A stretch of 64,000 nt of DNA from Isoetes taiwanensis (Eukaryota > Streptophyta > Lycopodiopsida > Isoetales > Isoetaceae): positions 4,179,069 through 4,243,068 of the forward strand of contig JAJEKV010000081.1 of the NCBI GenBank assembly GCA_021234155.1, read 5' to 3'. The translations under genes were made by a program, and so were the position numbers. The notes under the pieces were generated by a model. It searched no databases. It had not been told where the DNA came from and worked only from the letters and a program-made list of their open reading frames with translations. Shown here one piece after another: positions 10,546 through 22,240 of this stretch. Every line of letters begins with the position of its first letter. Positions within the stretch are counted from its first letter, which is position 1.

Positions 10546-11405
10546 GAATAAAAATCCAGAGCAAATAAATATTACGAAAGCACTGCCTAAATGTTCTTAC
10601 ATTAAGATATGTTCCAGTGACATCGGTTTATTATAAATGTCAAGAGAATTGGGATGTATGCTTGTCATGGCCGAAGAAGGGGTAATGGATAAATCATCTG
10701 AGATGATAAACCTGATGTTCTTTTTCACAAAACCTGGACAATGAAGGTCTCAAGAGGTTCCTCTTCATTTCAGCTAGTGCAATATTGAGGAACAGACAGT
10801 TGTGGAGGAAGCTTGGTGCACCTCTTGAAGAAAAATCTGGTCCCCCCCTTTGTCGTCTGCATTAGTAGCAGATAACATAAGAGGTTGCTTGTAAGGCTTA
10901 TAATTGGCTTAACTAGAGGTCAACGAAATCCTTCCTGCCCCTGATACACAACGAAGATTGAAATTGCCATTAGTAAAATGAACAAGGAAAATGTGCCACA
11001 GAGGAAGAATCATAATTCTAAATGACAGACAGAGCAGCCTATTTTTTGAACACCATTAGTGCAAACGATGAGAAAGGGTTGTTGCTGTTTCAGTACTAAT
11101 GGTGTTTGACTGCGTCTTTCCGCTGCAACAGCACCTGAAACACAATCTTGCTCACAGAATCTTGCTCACAATCTTGCTCACACAATCTTGGGGTGCATCC
11201 ATGCCTGCCACAACCAGTGTGACACTCACATATACCTGACGGTTTCGGCAGCCGGCTCCAACAAGTCGATTTATGCCGTCCCATGTAATCCATTTCTAGC
11301 ATGCTAAAGAGGGAAGGAGCTAGCTTCTATAGATGGCACTGCTCTATCCTTATTGCTCTATCCTTATCCTTATTGTTTTTTTTCGATCATTGGATCGAAG
11401 CATAA
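10546..11405. other. Gene-free stretch after the truncated receptor
   Basis: No kinase-domain motif was found where the missing half of the receptor would be expected. A small tandem repeat of AATCTTGCTCACA, three to four imperfect copies, lies at about 11,141-11,188. Otherwise nothing is recognised. Confidence 0.45.
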
Positions 11406-11531
11406 TTCCAGGAATGTGCCAAATCAAGGGCCATTGAATTTCCACATCAGACCCACGTATAAGCTTTATGCTTCCAGGAATGTGCCAAATCAAGGGCCAT
11501 TGAATTTCCACATCAGACCCACGTATAAGCT
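11406..11531. repeat. Perfect tandem duplication, 66-bp period
   Basis: The unit starting TTCCAGGAATGTGCCAAATC at 11,406 recurs at 11,472. The second copy is identical for about 60 bases, through the CGTATAAGCTT end. Perfect identity suggests a recent duplication. Confidence 0.95.
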
Positions 11532-12660
11532 TGCGCACCCCATACAGCTATTCTACGTATATACATACATAGTATACTTCAATCCATACACATAAGAAAT
11601 GAATGAAGCATCACAAACAACAACAACACACAGATAAGAACAAAACAGAGGCATTCACAAAATACAGGCAAACACCAAAAAGAGAGAGAATGTAAGAAGG
11701 CATGAGAGTGAGATCAAACCGACTGGAATCAGTATTTCCACCACAAGTTCGAACTGAGAGAAGCCATAAGCAGGCCGGATTCAACCCATACATGCCTTAA
11801 TTTCAGAAATAATCAACCGCATCGTGGGATTTGAACCCACTAATCCAAATGAAGGCGACCCCTATTGATGAAAACATGAGCGGACCGTGAGGGTCCCAAG
11901 ACCGCCGACTCTAAATCCAAATCGTTTCCCTACATGCAAATCGTTGGAGGCTCGCCTCCAGATCACTTCCGACCACAAATACATGGGTAGAACGCCAAAA
12001 GCAAAAGGAGAAACAAAAGAAAAACAAGAAGGCCTATTTGGGATTAAATAGGGAAAGCATGGTCATGGGGAACCCGGCCCGGTTTTGGAGATGCAACCAC
12101 TCGAGGCGACATGCAGCTCCAACCTAGACCGGATCGCGACCTACGGTAGTAGCTATGGCCGCCATGGCTATGGCGTTTTCCCACAAAAGAACTTCGGGGG
12201 AAGCATGCGGTGAAAACCGTACCTCTGGGTTGGGAAGCTTGTGGCGGCCTTGGTCTACGGCTTCCCGGTTTTGCTTTCGGACAACCGCCACGCGTTTCAA
12301 CGACCAACATTAACAAGGCCCAAATTATTTTTACCAAAACCCTAACCCCCATGTGTCGCCCACCATTGCCAAAACCTTAGTAACTCAATCATTTTGGGAA
12401 CCTTATGGGCGGGATGCCTCCCCACCCACAAAACCATTTCACAATCTGAACCCAAAAAAAGATTCCTTGTTGCCCTAAATCCATACCAAATTCCATACAA
12501 TACATGCCTTAAACCATTAAAACTATAGGAAACTTATCGCGGCGAACGTTTCTCTTCCCCAACTCGTCTATACATGCTAGAACATGCAGGATTTGAACCT
12601 GCATTTTTTTGCCATGTGTTCAAGGATGCTGACAATAACGACTATAGGATTCCCAGTTTT
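11532..12660. other. Gene-free, GC-richer stretch
   Basis: From about 11,820 to 12,360 the sequence is noticeably more GC-rich than its surroundings. It contains CCGGCCCGG-type blocks and CCCTAACCCC near 12,345. Two tRNA T-arm-like motifs (minus strand, about 11,823-11,840 and 12,586-12,602) occur without a full tRNA fold. The GC-rich part could be a fragment of an unrecognised LTR or gene promoter. Confidence 0.35.
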
Positions 12661-12690
12661 TTTTTTTTTTTTTTTTTTTCTTTTTTTTAT
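12658..12690 (-). repeat. Poly-A tail (T-run on the plus strand) of a retroposed chimera
   Basis: A run of about 30 T, broken by one C, on the plus strand. On the minus strand it is a poly-A tract following ACAAT, about 50-60 bases after the recognisable end of the PAL fragment. This is where the tail of a retroposed transcript would lie. Confidence 0.75.
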
Positions 12691-12739
12691 TGTCAATCAT
12701 GTCATGCAATGATAGCCAATGGGTTTTGAACCTGGGCAG

Positions 12740-13122
12740 GGCCTGGAGACAATACCCTAATGTCAGAAAGAAGTGTAGTACCAGCCTCCTTTCTAACAAA
12801 TTCATACAAAGGATAACTTCTGCACTCTTGAATCTTGTTAGCAATACTGAACTGACCCTTGTCATATGCATCCCTAGCCAGAGGAACTTCTGTAACCAGT
12901 TGTTTCTTGAGCTCCTCTTCGAACAAGGTGATCTTTTTGAAAACAGGTGTTGATTCATCACCTTCTTCATGTATGTTCTTGAGAGAATGTTCAACTAGAA
13001 CCTGCCTCAATTTATGCATCAAAGGATATGCAGCACTGGCAGGGTCATCAACATAGGTAAACACATAAACATTGTTAACAACTTACAGAAGTTCCTTCTC
13101 ACAGAACCTGGAAGGACGAGAT
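12740..13122 (-). pseudogene. Phenylalanine ammonia-lyase C-terminal fragment
   Basis: On the minus strand the frame reads PSRFCEKELL, a stop (TAA in place of a likely CAA), then VFTYVDDPASAAYPLMHKLR, QVLVEHSLKN, and near the end ECRSYPLYEFVRKEAGT followed by VLSPG. These are consecutive hallmarks of the C-terminal helical region of plant PAL, which deaminates phenylalanine to cinnamate at the start of phenylpropanoid synthesis. The active-site MIO region (Ala-Ser-Gly) and the N-terminal two thirds are absent. The last residues after VLSPG do not match PAL. On its 5' side it fuses directly to LINE copy B with no gap, and on its 3' side a poly-A run follows. It is a dead retroposed fragment. 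Confidence 0.9.
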
Positions 13123-13373
13123 GTCATTATGACATTTCATATCTGTCAGTAGTTCTTCAATTTTTTGTTTATATCCTTCATGGAGGTGGTAACTAATTTT
13201 CAAATTCGGAATAAATGTATGCATCTTGTGCTTTACTTGGAGAGGTGACTTGATCTCCAACAGCAATGGAATATGGTCTGATTCGATAAGTTTAGGTCCA
13301 AGCTTAAAGCTTTTAATGATATTGCAATTGCTAGATCAATTACACTTGAACCAAAAAGGTTCATGCATGTGTA

Positions 13374-14018
13374 TTACCCAAAGTCTGGGAAATGAATCAT
13401 GCCATTCAAGATTTTTAAGTCAGAGATGGCGCATAATTCCAATAACTTCTTGCCTGCACTATTGGATATTTGATCAGCCGAGATTCTTGTGTACATTTGG
13501 TCATCTACCTCATTCAAATATACATCGTATAGATCTTCAAAGGATCTAGCTTGTTTGTCTCCCACTCCTGCATTGTAATCTCCTACCAAAATAACAGATC
13601 CTTCGATATTAAATTTCTGGATTTCAGCACATAGATTGTGAAATATGTCCATCTTGTCATACTCATGATCCTCATAAATCCTTGCATTTGAAGGTGCATA
13701 GTAGCAGATGTATATATATGTGCAATCAAGTTTGCACTATAAAAACTATTTTTTCTCATCTATCGAGACTATCTCAACATCATGTGCTAATGCCTTCTTG
13801 CAGAACACAGCAATCCCTCCAAACCCACGGCCAATCAAGAATTTCTTTTCGTTCCAAGTGCTTCCAAGCAAAATGTAGCCAGGTAGATTTGGCAGAGCAC
13901 CGACTTGATGTTCCCAAGTCTCCGTAAAAGCTAAAAGGTCATGTTGTTCCCACATATCCCAGGTGGCTGCAATCTTTGCTTGTGAGAGACCGTGAGAGTT
14001 CCAAACAGCAACCTTCAA
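13374..14018 (-). pseudogene. LINE AP-endonuclease domain (copy B)
   Basis: Starts VAVWNSHGLSQAK, matching the conserved WN--GL opening of LINE endonucleases with its metal-binding Asn. ETWEH (catalytic Glu), GGIAVFCKK, ICYYAPSNARIY and VGDYNAGVG (D-x-N with Tyr for Phe) follow, then SDLKILNG. Stops and frameshifts around 13,735 and 13,375 break the frame. In the next frame SSVIDLAIA and DHIPLLLEIKSPL continue the fold. It would have been the N-terminal domain of ORF2. Confidence 0.9.
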
Positions 14019-14198
14019 GGCTCTAACTACCTATTTACGTGTTCTGTTTGTAATAACTGCCTTACCTGCATGATCAAGATAGGCTACCAAACCAGTGTCC
14101 CTGGCCTCTTTGACCTTTCCCCATTCTATTTTTCTGTTAGCAATTTGAGAGAGGGTTAAGTCTGGATCTAGCCAGATCTTTTCCCCCTTAAAAGCAAT

Positions 14199-15193
14199 CT
14201 AGTTTAGCATAATTCTATCTTGGGCTTCTCTGGTAGCAAACTTCACTAACACAGGCCGATGATGCAGCCCAGGTTTGTCCAATCTCTTAACACTCAAGTA
14301 CTCCGGTTCGTGTAATTTCATGGTCTCTCTGAAAAATCTGTCCACAATCTCTTGCAAATTCTCATTGGATATCTCCTGGATCCCCGAGATTTTCAAGTTC
14401 TTAGCGTGCATTTCTGTTTAGCCTTCTCTGATGCAACCTTCTCTTCATGAATTTTCATTGTTCCTTTGTGATTTCCACCACAAGGGATGCGAGTCTGCTT
14501 TCCAAAGCTTGATGTCTATTAAGAACCGTGTATAATTTTAGTTATTGCTATGCATTTCCTTCTCAATCTTTGACGCTTTGCTCAATCTTGGGGCAATCCT
14601 TTCAACAAGAATATGTGGAAATGCCTTCTAATCCCATTATGGATGTTATCATCCATAAGCTTATCCTACTCGACTATATGATCATAGCTTCTCAATCTTA
14701 CTAGAAGTTCATCCACTCGTTGCCTGCCTGAAGCAATAAAGTAACATTCTTCCGAGTTGCTCGAGACTCTGGGCTCCTCCCCGATGTAGAGGTCGACTTT
14801 CTTCATTGGAGGCCTCCCATTGCTGGTGGTTTTGATGGCGTAGTTGACGACTTGAAGTCTCCTTTATCCCTTCACAAAGCCTGAAGATGGTGCCTTTGAA
14901 AAAAAATCCTCCACGTTGGATTCTTCATCTTGGCAGCCAAAGGACGACCCTGAATCCGATATTGTTGTGTCAACTCCATCAACGTCTCTCACATCGGTAT
15001 CATGTTGCCTGAAGAGTGTTGAGGATGTTGATTGCTTCATCCCTTCGAATTGCCTGGCATCTCTACCTTTTGATTTGTTACTATGGAAGGGCAGGAATAA
15101 CACGGAGAATATATGTGCAAGGTCTTTAGCCTGCACAATCACAATTATTACTAAAGCTATTAGATCCCCTTGGTGTCTCCCTTTGAGGTGCAC
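14199..15193 (-). pseudogene. LINE ORF1-like region, decayed
   Basis: The most readable part (14,199-14,411) contains NLKISGIQEISNENLQEIVD, then RPVLVKFATREAQDRIML. This resembles the RNA-binding domain of L1-type ORF1 proteins (G-------NL--IV, then P--V-F). An upstream frame of 109 codons (14,864-15,193) is acidic and serine-rich and lies where the N-terminus would be. Many stops separate the two. ORF1 would coat the element RNA. The assignment rests on motif pattern plus its position just upstream of the endonuclease. Confidence 0.65.
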
Positions 15194-15200
15194 ACATGTT

Positions 15201-17900
15201 CCATGGCAGTGGTGTCGATGTTCCTCCTATTTGTATGTCAGCTCGTACTTGCAGTAGGTCTATTGATATGCTTGAGCCCTCCGATATCTGTTGACTACGG
15301 CGCAATACGCTTTTACTTCACACTCTAACTAAAGATGTGACAGCAATTGATGCTTTGACATTCTGGTCTGCATTCTGATCTTGTTCTTGAGCAAAAGTTG
15401 TCCCCAGTCCACGACGTCTGAAGTTATTTGGAGATGTCTCTTGAAGTTGTGTGCATTTCCTTTGTCTAGACTCCCAAGGAGCTGTTCTCTTAATTAGTTA
15501 TCCCTCGAATTGTCAATCCTTGGATTTGCCAATTGCATGCGAGTTGTCGTATCCTGATAAGATTCTAGTTGAATCGCCAATTCTTTGGCTCGGTTCGCCT
15601 AGTTGCTTCTTCATCTAGCTTGCAATCTTACTTGTTTGATCCCCTTCATCACATGGCTTGGACGTTGTCGCTTTTACGGTGCTATGCTATCTTCTATGCC
15701 ATCTTCTTGTCCTGTGGTACCTTCCAGTGGTACTTGATCGTGCTCAGCAATTTTGAACTTCATGTTGCCTCTATGGGAACCGTGGAAGTAGTCTATTGCT
15801 AGCACTTCTCCATCTTCTCATCTCTGGTCTTTGTCCCTCTTTACATGTGTGTCTCCATGGCGAGAAATGCATCATGGCTCTCTTTCTTGATGACCATGTT
15901 GTCGAGATGGTGGATCCTATGTCGGTGTAGCTTGACCCTTGAGTTGAAGAAGTTTTTGCCCTAGGTTTACTTTTGTTCTTGAATAGTTTGGCTATTGCCT
16001 TGACTGTTCCCCTCCCCCCCTTGTTTTTGCCGAAGATGCTTTGATTGCTATCCTTGTCATTAAGGTGTTGAATGCTTATATCTTGGGCGTTGAAGTCCTA
16101 CATGTCGAAGATACAATCAGCTTATTCAATTCTAATTACTGGAAGGAGCACCTGACAAATGAGCATAGGCATAACCCATCGCTGCAATACCTTTCGTAAG
16201 TGTATCTCCATCTAATACGCATGTCACAAGCATCAACACACATCATCAAAAGGCGGGATTATAGTTGTCGAGATGTTGCCTTCTTAGTTGGCTCGTTGAT
16301 GTCGGGTCATCCCGGAGAATTTCTCGACGTCTGTTGGCTTGAGGTCCTAACCGCGGTTTCTGAAGATGTCTGGCCAAATATGGGAAGGACGCTATCCTCC
16401 ACGTCAAAGGCAACTAAAGGTGTAGGCATGAGTGAGCATCCTAGGCATGATAGGGCGCTGTCTCCACGACCACGATGGGAGAAACATAATCTTCCTACAC
16501 CGGGAGATATGCCTTGCATTCATGTAATTGTAATTAATGGGTGGTTCCTTACAACCAACCTTTATAATAATCAAACGTATACTGGCGTAGTGTTGGACCT
16601 GCAGGCCAAGCCCCCAAAATTGAATTAGTATGATTTTTTTCTAATGATTTCATAATGAAAATTAATTCTTAAAATCGATATTGGTTTGTGGGCCAAAAAG
16701 TTTACAAACCATGTCTAGTTATATAATATGGTTCGTAAATGCAATTTGATAATGTGAGAAACAAACACTGTTTTGAAACATGGTACTAAAGATGCTAATT
16801 GTAGCTAGTTTTTATGACAACTTAAATATATGATCTGTGCTACTACTTGATTTATCAAGTTTATCGAAATGGTATTTGACCACATCTATTATCTTTAGTT
16901 TATTGACATTGTAATTTTGCGTGCGTAATTAGTATGATATTTTATAGTGATTAATCATCTTTGTAATTTTAAGTGCGTAGTTATTATGATATTTTATAGT
17001 GATTAATCTTCAATAAAAGTATGCTTGATTTAGATATACTAGTATGTTTTTTGAGCCATGATACCAATATAATTAAAGAATGTTGTAAATACATCTGATT
17101 TTGAATGTGAAAAAACTAGCATTGCATTATATTTGGCCTGGTTAATATTTCTAGTATACTAGCCTGGTTATTTTAAATGCATTATTAGCTTGATATATTA
17201 CAATACTGCAACACATTAATTTACTTGGTTTGAACATGGTAGCAGGACTCTCTTTCCATGATATTAGTTTACACCTACAATTTGGCATATGGTTTTTCAT
17301 GTCTACCATATTATTTGGTTCATTCATGATTTTTCAATTTTATTTATCTCTATTTGCAGTAATCTTATAGTATTAACCTGAATGTCATTGCATTGTGCTT
17401 ATTGCTTTCTTTGTAGCACATGCTACATGCACAAAAACAATGAGGTCCAAGGATTTGAACCTTGGAAAACCATACCCAGCTGCCTATGTTAGAAAATAGA
17501 AAAACACAAGAGTGCCCAAGAATTCGAAATGCCTCTAAATTTTTCTTCAGCTTCAGCTTAGTAACGGATCAGTATCGAACATCTAGAGATGAGACATCTG
17601 CAGCAAAACATATGCAACTAATCATAACTTAGGCACTACATCACAAATCTATGCCAAGTACAAGCCCAAAAAGTACAAGAAATCATATAAAAAAGTGGCT
17701 CTCTTACCTTAGATACCACCATCAACAGCAAATATTGCCCAATCATGAATGAACAACTATGGAGTAGCAAAATAAAACTTAACATGAGCAAGTCTGCCTC
17801 TCATCCAAGCTCATTGCTCCACAAATAGAAAGCTAAAATTAAACACACATTCTGTTATGCACAAAAAGCAATGCAAACTGGCCACCACAACATCATTAGG
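15201..17900. other. Gene-free stretch
   Basis: The first part may include LINE 5' UTR. A 142-codon frame at 16,200-16,628 on the plus strand, ATG-started, has no recognisable motif and I treat it as chance. From 16,640 to 17,420 the sequence is very AT-rich, with a duplicated block ATTAGTATGATATTTTATAG / TTATTATGATATTTTATAG at about 16,928 and 16,981. At 17,448-17,466 a tRNA T-arm-like motif occurs on the minus strand. Confidence 0.4.
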
Positions 17901-17907
17901 TGCAATT

Positions 17908-18045
17908 TTTGCAGAGCAGGGCCTTTACCTACTAGAGACGAAATGCAATGCAGATTTAACACCTTTTAGTCGTATGTTGGTTAACAATCTCATCTTCTCG
18001 GAGCATGGCCTTTACCTACTAGAGACTAAATGGAATGCACCAGAC
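17908..18045. repeat. Short direct repeat, about 90-bp spacing
   Basis: GGCCTTTACCTACTAGAGAC plus about 15 more bases occurs at about 17,919 and 18,007 with few changes. A weaker third match (GCATGGCCTTTATCGTTTAG) is near 18,783. Confidence 0.75.
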
Positions 18046-18437
18046 TTCAACTTCAAGGATTGCAAGCAAAAGTTTCACCAATATGTAAATAATCAAACAA
18101 TGGGGCATTCATAGAATATAAAATGTTCTTACGCGCATCCAGATAGATTTGATCATCCTTTATTATATTATAAAGTTTTACCGTAAGTGTTGGAACCAGC
18201 CCTAAATCCAAAGGCTGAGATTTGATCATTTAATTTAATGGTTGAGATTTGATGTGGTTCACTCGCTATCTCGATTAGGGTTCGACGCACAGTAAGTCAC
18301 GTAGTCATAGCTTGCCCTAAAAATCTTGGAGGCCGAGCAGAAGCCCATAATACTGCATGCAGATCGAGTTTTGAGTTGCCATTCAACGTGGGAGCTGCTA
18401 TTCAAAGTCGGAGCTAGTTATTACTACAGACTCAGGA

Positions 18438-18718
18438 ATCCAAGCCTTAGACGAATCTATGCAAAAAAATAGGTGGAGCTCACTGTGTTTCTATATTCTT
18501 CTTTCATTTTTCCCTTCCATTCGTGGCCTACCACTGTGATGGGTCTATGTAAATAAGGCCGAGGTTCGTTGATTGGAAGGTCGTTGGTGCATTTTGGATC
18601 TGTGTTCTGATAGCTGCAAGCAAGTATGGAACAAATGTACCGTGGGTCCAAACCTTGGTCGAATCTATGCAAAAAATAGGCGGAGCTCTCTGTGTTTGTA
18701 TATTCTTCTAATCCTTTT
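18438..18718. repeat. Direct repeat of about 65 bp, 210 bp apart
   Basis: The block containing CGAATCTATGCAAAAAA, then GGAGCTC and TATATTCTTCT occurs at about 18,449-18,503 and again at 18,659-18,712. The copies differ by single-base changes and one indel. Confidence 0.8.
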
Positions 18719-20760
18719 TAGAAGTTTGAGAAAATCGGTTGTTACGTGTAAGCACAAATTTCTGTAAGCACTCATTTCCACAGCATGGCCTTTATCGTTT
18801 AGGGTTTATTGCAGTGGAGCTTCAGAGCGGGCATGGCTGAACCTAGGATCGCAAGAAGGCCACCATCATGGATATGACGACATATGTCCTCCGCTTTATA
18901 TCATTATGGTAAATCTGTGGTGCTTGAATGATAGGAACTGGAGCTTTCAGAACGTTGCAGCTTGGAGCTGGAATTTTTACTTAGAGGCTGGAACTGCAAG
19001 GGCATACAGAGTATGTAAAATTGGAAGGTACATTGATTTTTAGTTGCATTTCATCTTCTTTTTATAGGGAAAAGATCTGAGACAAAAAATGACGAGCTTG
19101 CATTCCAGGCTTAGCTTGAGCCTGACCCATCTAACGGGAGCTCAAGGCAATTTTCCTTTTCCCGTTGCACCCATTTCTTCTGTTTCTCCACCCAAGGGAC
19201 ACATATTCTGCTCCGCTGCTTTTCTTTAGTGAGTATATTTGGGTGTGTAGATACCTTTTGCAAGGAGGTCTGGAGAATAAAATTAGAAATCTGCAGGACT
19301 TAGGAGCTTGGTGTTGAGGAGCAAATCTTTTTTATAAAGAAGCACCATAAGCAATGAAAGTAAATCTGCTCTATCTGCTCCATCTTTTGCTGCATTGCAC
19401 CAATCTAACATTGCTTTTCATGCAGGAGATGAAGAATAAAGTCAGAAACTTGCAGGACTTAAGGGCTTGGAGTTGCATAAATCTTCTTCACGAAGGTAGC
19501 AACTGCAACAGCAACAACGCAAGCAAATTGGATTCACACAGGCATATCACATTGAAGCAGACATTAAAGGGTATCCTATGATGTACAAGCAAATACAACA
19601 AGCTCTATGTTATAGCACATATGCTTGCATCATCTATTTACAAAATTCCGAGGCATTAACATATGTTTCCTACCACTGCACTTCTTACATGCATCTCGCA
19701 TTTGAAGTGCTTTTCAAGAGCCCTCCCCATGCCCATTCCTGCGGTCAATGATTCATTTGCTGATTCAAGAATCCTTTTGTGCTGCAGGGTTGCTAATTGG
19801 GTGGAGACATGGTGAGTTCTTACAAGATCATTATCTACGTTGCTTCCTTATATTGTCCTTACCACTGCAGCATTTGCATTGATAAATCCAACTTCATTTT
19901 CCTGGTAACATACTTCATTTCTCAATTTGTGTAATCTTTTTGATATGTTAAAAGCTCCAAAGCTAGCATCTAATGTGCATCAGGGTAAGCAAGGATTTTT
20001 ATGCTCCCTATCTTGGTGATATTATGCTATCCATGTACAGCTTTCAGTTTCTGATTTTGCTTTAATTATACAAAGGTACGTTGTGACATGCCTCTACCAT
20101 ACTTGGCTTTTTGATTGTAAGGCTTATGGGTATTCATTATTCGTTGTTGGGCTTATCCTCACCGCATGCATTGTGCTCAACTATCAAGCTATGCAGCATA
20201 TGTATCTAATGGGGATGAGGCACTCAACATTATGCTGACAAGCTTGACAACAATATCTTTCATTTTCTCACCAGAACTTTAATTGGTTTGGTTGTGTCAG
20301 TAGATGTGATTGCTATGAGGAAGTCTATTCTTCAGGTACATATGATCAGATTGTACCAAGCATTTATATCATGAATGCCATGCAAAAGTGCTCAGAAAAT
20401 ATCTCACATCCTATTTTGCAAGTGGTTCTAATTCCAATTATCTTTGGCCTTTTGCTTAATCCATATGCAATTTCCAATATGTTCTGATATCAATGTACAA
20501 TAGATTGTAGATTGACATTCTGACTGAAATCATATTGTTTTAACATTTTCAAATCTTATTGTTTAAATGCTGTTTAAAGAAAATGGAGGAGATAATTGAG
20601 GAGAATGCTTAAAAAATTTTCTGCCTTTGATGTAAACATGTAGAAAACGACATTCAACCCTAGCAAAACCACATCAAACCCTGTAAGGAATGTTGCAATG
20701 GCAAGGATAGTAGTATTTGTTTAAATATTGTGTCCTAAAAAGAGATGTCTTAAACATAGA
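18719..20760. other. Gene-free stretch with a small direct repeat
   Basis: A 50-60-bp block (GAGAATAAAATTAGAAATCT and following, about 19,271) recurs diverged at about 19,427. At 20,125-20,230 a short frame reads like a membrane segment (GYSLFVVGLILTACIVL) followed by a donor-like site downstream at about 20,336. I could not identify a gene and do not call one. Confidence 0.35.
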
Positions 20761-20763
20761 CGA

Positions 20764-21024
20764 GACAACCACTGAGGCCTTCGTTACCCCATGGTAGTAA
20801 CTAGAAAACATGCTGTGGCTTTCAACTTATGACCAAAGATTCATAGGTTTTTCTTATTGGAAAAGAAAAGGCTCAATAAATAAGCAAAGACAAGGCAACC
20901 ACTAAGGTCTCCATTAACCCATGGTAGTAACAAGAAAATGCTTTGGCTTTCAACTTATGACCAAAGATTCATAGATTTTCCTTATTGGAAAGGGAAAGGC
21001 TCAATAAATAAGCAAAGACAAACT
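20764..21024. repeat. Tandem duplication, about 129-bp period
   Basis: Two adjacent copies share CAACCACTNAGG, CCATGGTAGTAAC, GGCTTTCAACTTATGACCAA and CTCAATAAATAAGCAAAGAC in order (first copy from about 20,764, second from about 20,893). The copies are about 90% alike by eye. Confidence 0.9.
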
Positions 21025-21583
21025 ATTCATTACAAATAGTAGTCGGCAGTACAATAGGTGTTTGGACAATGAATTCCTAGGAAAGAGTGTCTAAAATTAC
21101 TACAATCAACAACACGATGACTTTGATTAAATTGCAACAACAAAATAACATGATGAGCACAGCTACAAAACAATATTACAATTGAACGCCATGCTCAATA
21201 CCACCAAGAAGCAAATCTCCTGTTCCAATGCAATGTCCTCGGTGTCCCAATAGTTGCAGGTTCCAAATCATGCCCAGCAACACTGGGCACTGTTACTAGT
21301 ATGCATATAAGATGATCTGTGTCTATGCTTTTGATACCATAAAATATCCTTGGGAAAAAGCTTAGAACTGGTTACCACTGTTTTACGCCATCGAAAACTA
21401 GATTGCATCATCTTGAGCCAGCTTTGTTAAAGCAGAAGAGAATACTAAAATACAAAGCAAGGGCATCGGTTCAAACATGTATCGATCAAACTAAGGCCAG
21501 CTCTGGTATGATAAACTGAGGCCAATCAAATGCTAGCCATGCCCCGCAAAAAAAGATGCTCTAGACCACTGAGCAATGAGCAT
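21025..21583. other. Gene-free stretch
   Basis: AT-rich. A block near 21,265-21,300 (CCCAGCAACACTGGGCAC...ACTAGT) is loosely similar to one at 8,970-9,000, suggesting another dispersed repeat. No gene is seen. Confidence 0.35.
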
Positions 21584-22034
21584 CTAAGGCTTCTCAAGCA
21601 CTAAGAACATGGCAGGAATGATGTTCAATCCTCTTCTCAGCCACTGGTGAAGGAAGAGCGCATCTTCATGAACTCCTCCAACCTGCAAGCAAAGGGAAAT
21701 CCAATGGATTACTACCTTTGAACAGTGTAAGCATGAATAAGCAAATAAGCCACCGGAGGACCAGTCTCCTTGCACTGAAGAGTTGACGGAGTTGAGAGGA
21801 ATAAGAAACATCATTGAATAAGCAATAACAAGAAATGTTTTCAATCAAAAGCAATTGAAATGACAACAAAGTAAGCTTATCTTCAGAGTGCACAGAAGAA
21901 ATGGAAAAAAAGAATTTCCGTACCTCCTTGTTTGAGAGAGATCGCTCTGGTAATTGCAACTTGTGCTCCAACTTATATATCGAATTGCGGGGTCTGAATC
22001 CAAATGCTGCAACAGAATCAAGATCCAAGGGCAT
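21584..22034 (-). CDS. Candidate two-exon small gene of unknown function
   Basis: On the minus strand an ATG at 22,034 opens a 37-codon frame (MPLDLDSVAAFGFRPRNSIY and onward). It ends at a good donor, AAGGAG|GTACGG (exon 21,924-22,034). A matching acceptor, TTTGCTTGCAG|GTTGG, lies at 21,683, and the next exon stays open (VGGVHEDALFLHQWLRRGLN) to a stop at 21,584. The joined protein would be about 69 residues. I recognise no family. Support is the splice signals plus a promoter-like region immediately upstream (22,040-22,240). It could be the first exons of a longer gene whose remaining exons I did not find, or a noncoding transcript. Confidence 0.35.
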
Positions 22035-22039
22035 TAGAG

Positions 22040-22240
22040 ATCACCTTTGCGTGGTCGGAGTCGCAGCTCGATCCCTAACCCTAATGGCCGAACCCTAAAC
22101 CTGCCCTCAACAAAAATATCAGCACGTTTAGGTTAGTCTATTTTCCAAGGTCTCCAAATATCATCGATCCGAGCCCTCGGATCGCCATTCTGGGAAGGGA
22201 CGAGCTACTATATAAGGCCACTTCCCCTTTGGGACCGGTT
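22040..22240. promoter_or_regulatory. Candidate divergent promoter (telo-boxes and TATA box)
   Basis: CCCTAACCCTAA and CGAACCCTAAACC at about 22,074-22,102 resemble plant telo-box elements (AAACCCTAA family). On the plus side CTACTATATAAGGCC (about 22,205-22,220) is a strong TATA box. It is followed about 35 bases later by a pyrimidine-rich leader (22,240-22,440, CTCTTCCTCTTTCC-type). On the minus side the ATG of the candidate gene lies at 22,034. The layout fits two divergent transcripts. No transcription evidence is available from sequence alone. Confidence 0.5.

Larger units (their letters stand above)
13123..15200 (-). mobile_element. LINE copy B, 5' half only, fused to PAL
   Basis: Contains an ORF1-like region (14,199-15,193) and most of the endonuclease (13,374-14,018). 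A short stretch of the linker (IEELLTDMKCHND, about 13,130-13,165) follows, then it switches abruptly to PAL coding sequence. RT and the 3' end are missing. Loss of the 3' rather than the 5' end is opposite to ordinary LINE truncation. Protein-level similarity to LINE copy A shows they are one family. The 5' limit is uncertain. Confidence 0.83.

Noticed and set aside
12044-12352. 102-codon frame on the minus strand in the GC-rich block
   Set aside because: GC-rich sequence lacks stops by composition; proline/arginine-rich peptide without motif.
11815-12610. tRNA genes suggested by GGTTCAAATCC-type T-arm motifs (minus strand at 11,823-11,840 and 12,586-12,602)
   Set aside because: Only the T-arm pairs. 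No matching acceptor, D-arm or anticodon arm could be built upstream, so these are not called tRNAs; a tRNA-derived SINE remains possible.
16200-16628. 142-codon frame
   Set aside because: No ATG context, motif or neighbour supports a gene; length is within chance for 64 kb.
17448-17466. tRNA-like T-arm CCAAGGTTCAAATCCTTGG on the minus strand
   Set aside because: No acceptor complement at the expected distance, and no poly-A or TSD to support a SINE.
20125-20345. A possible ABC-transporter-like membrane exon (GYSLFVVGLILTAC, then GMR)
   Set aside because: Only a hydrophobic stretch and a GMR triplet match; the frame breaks at once and no further exon is seen.
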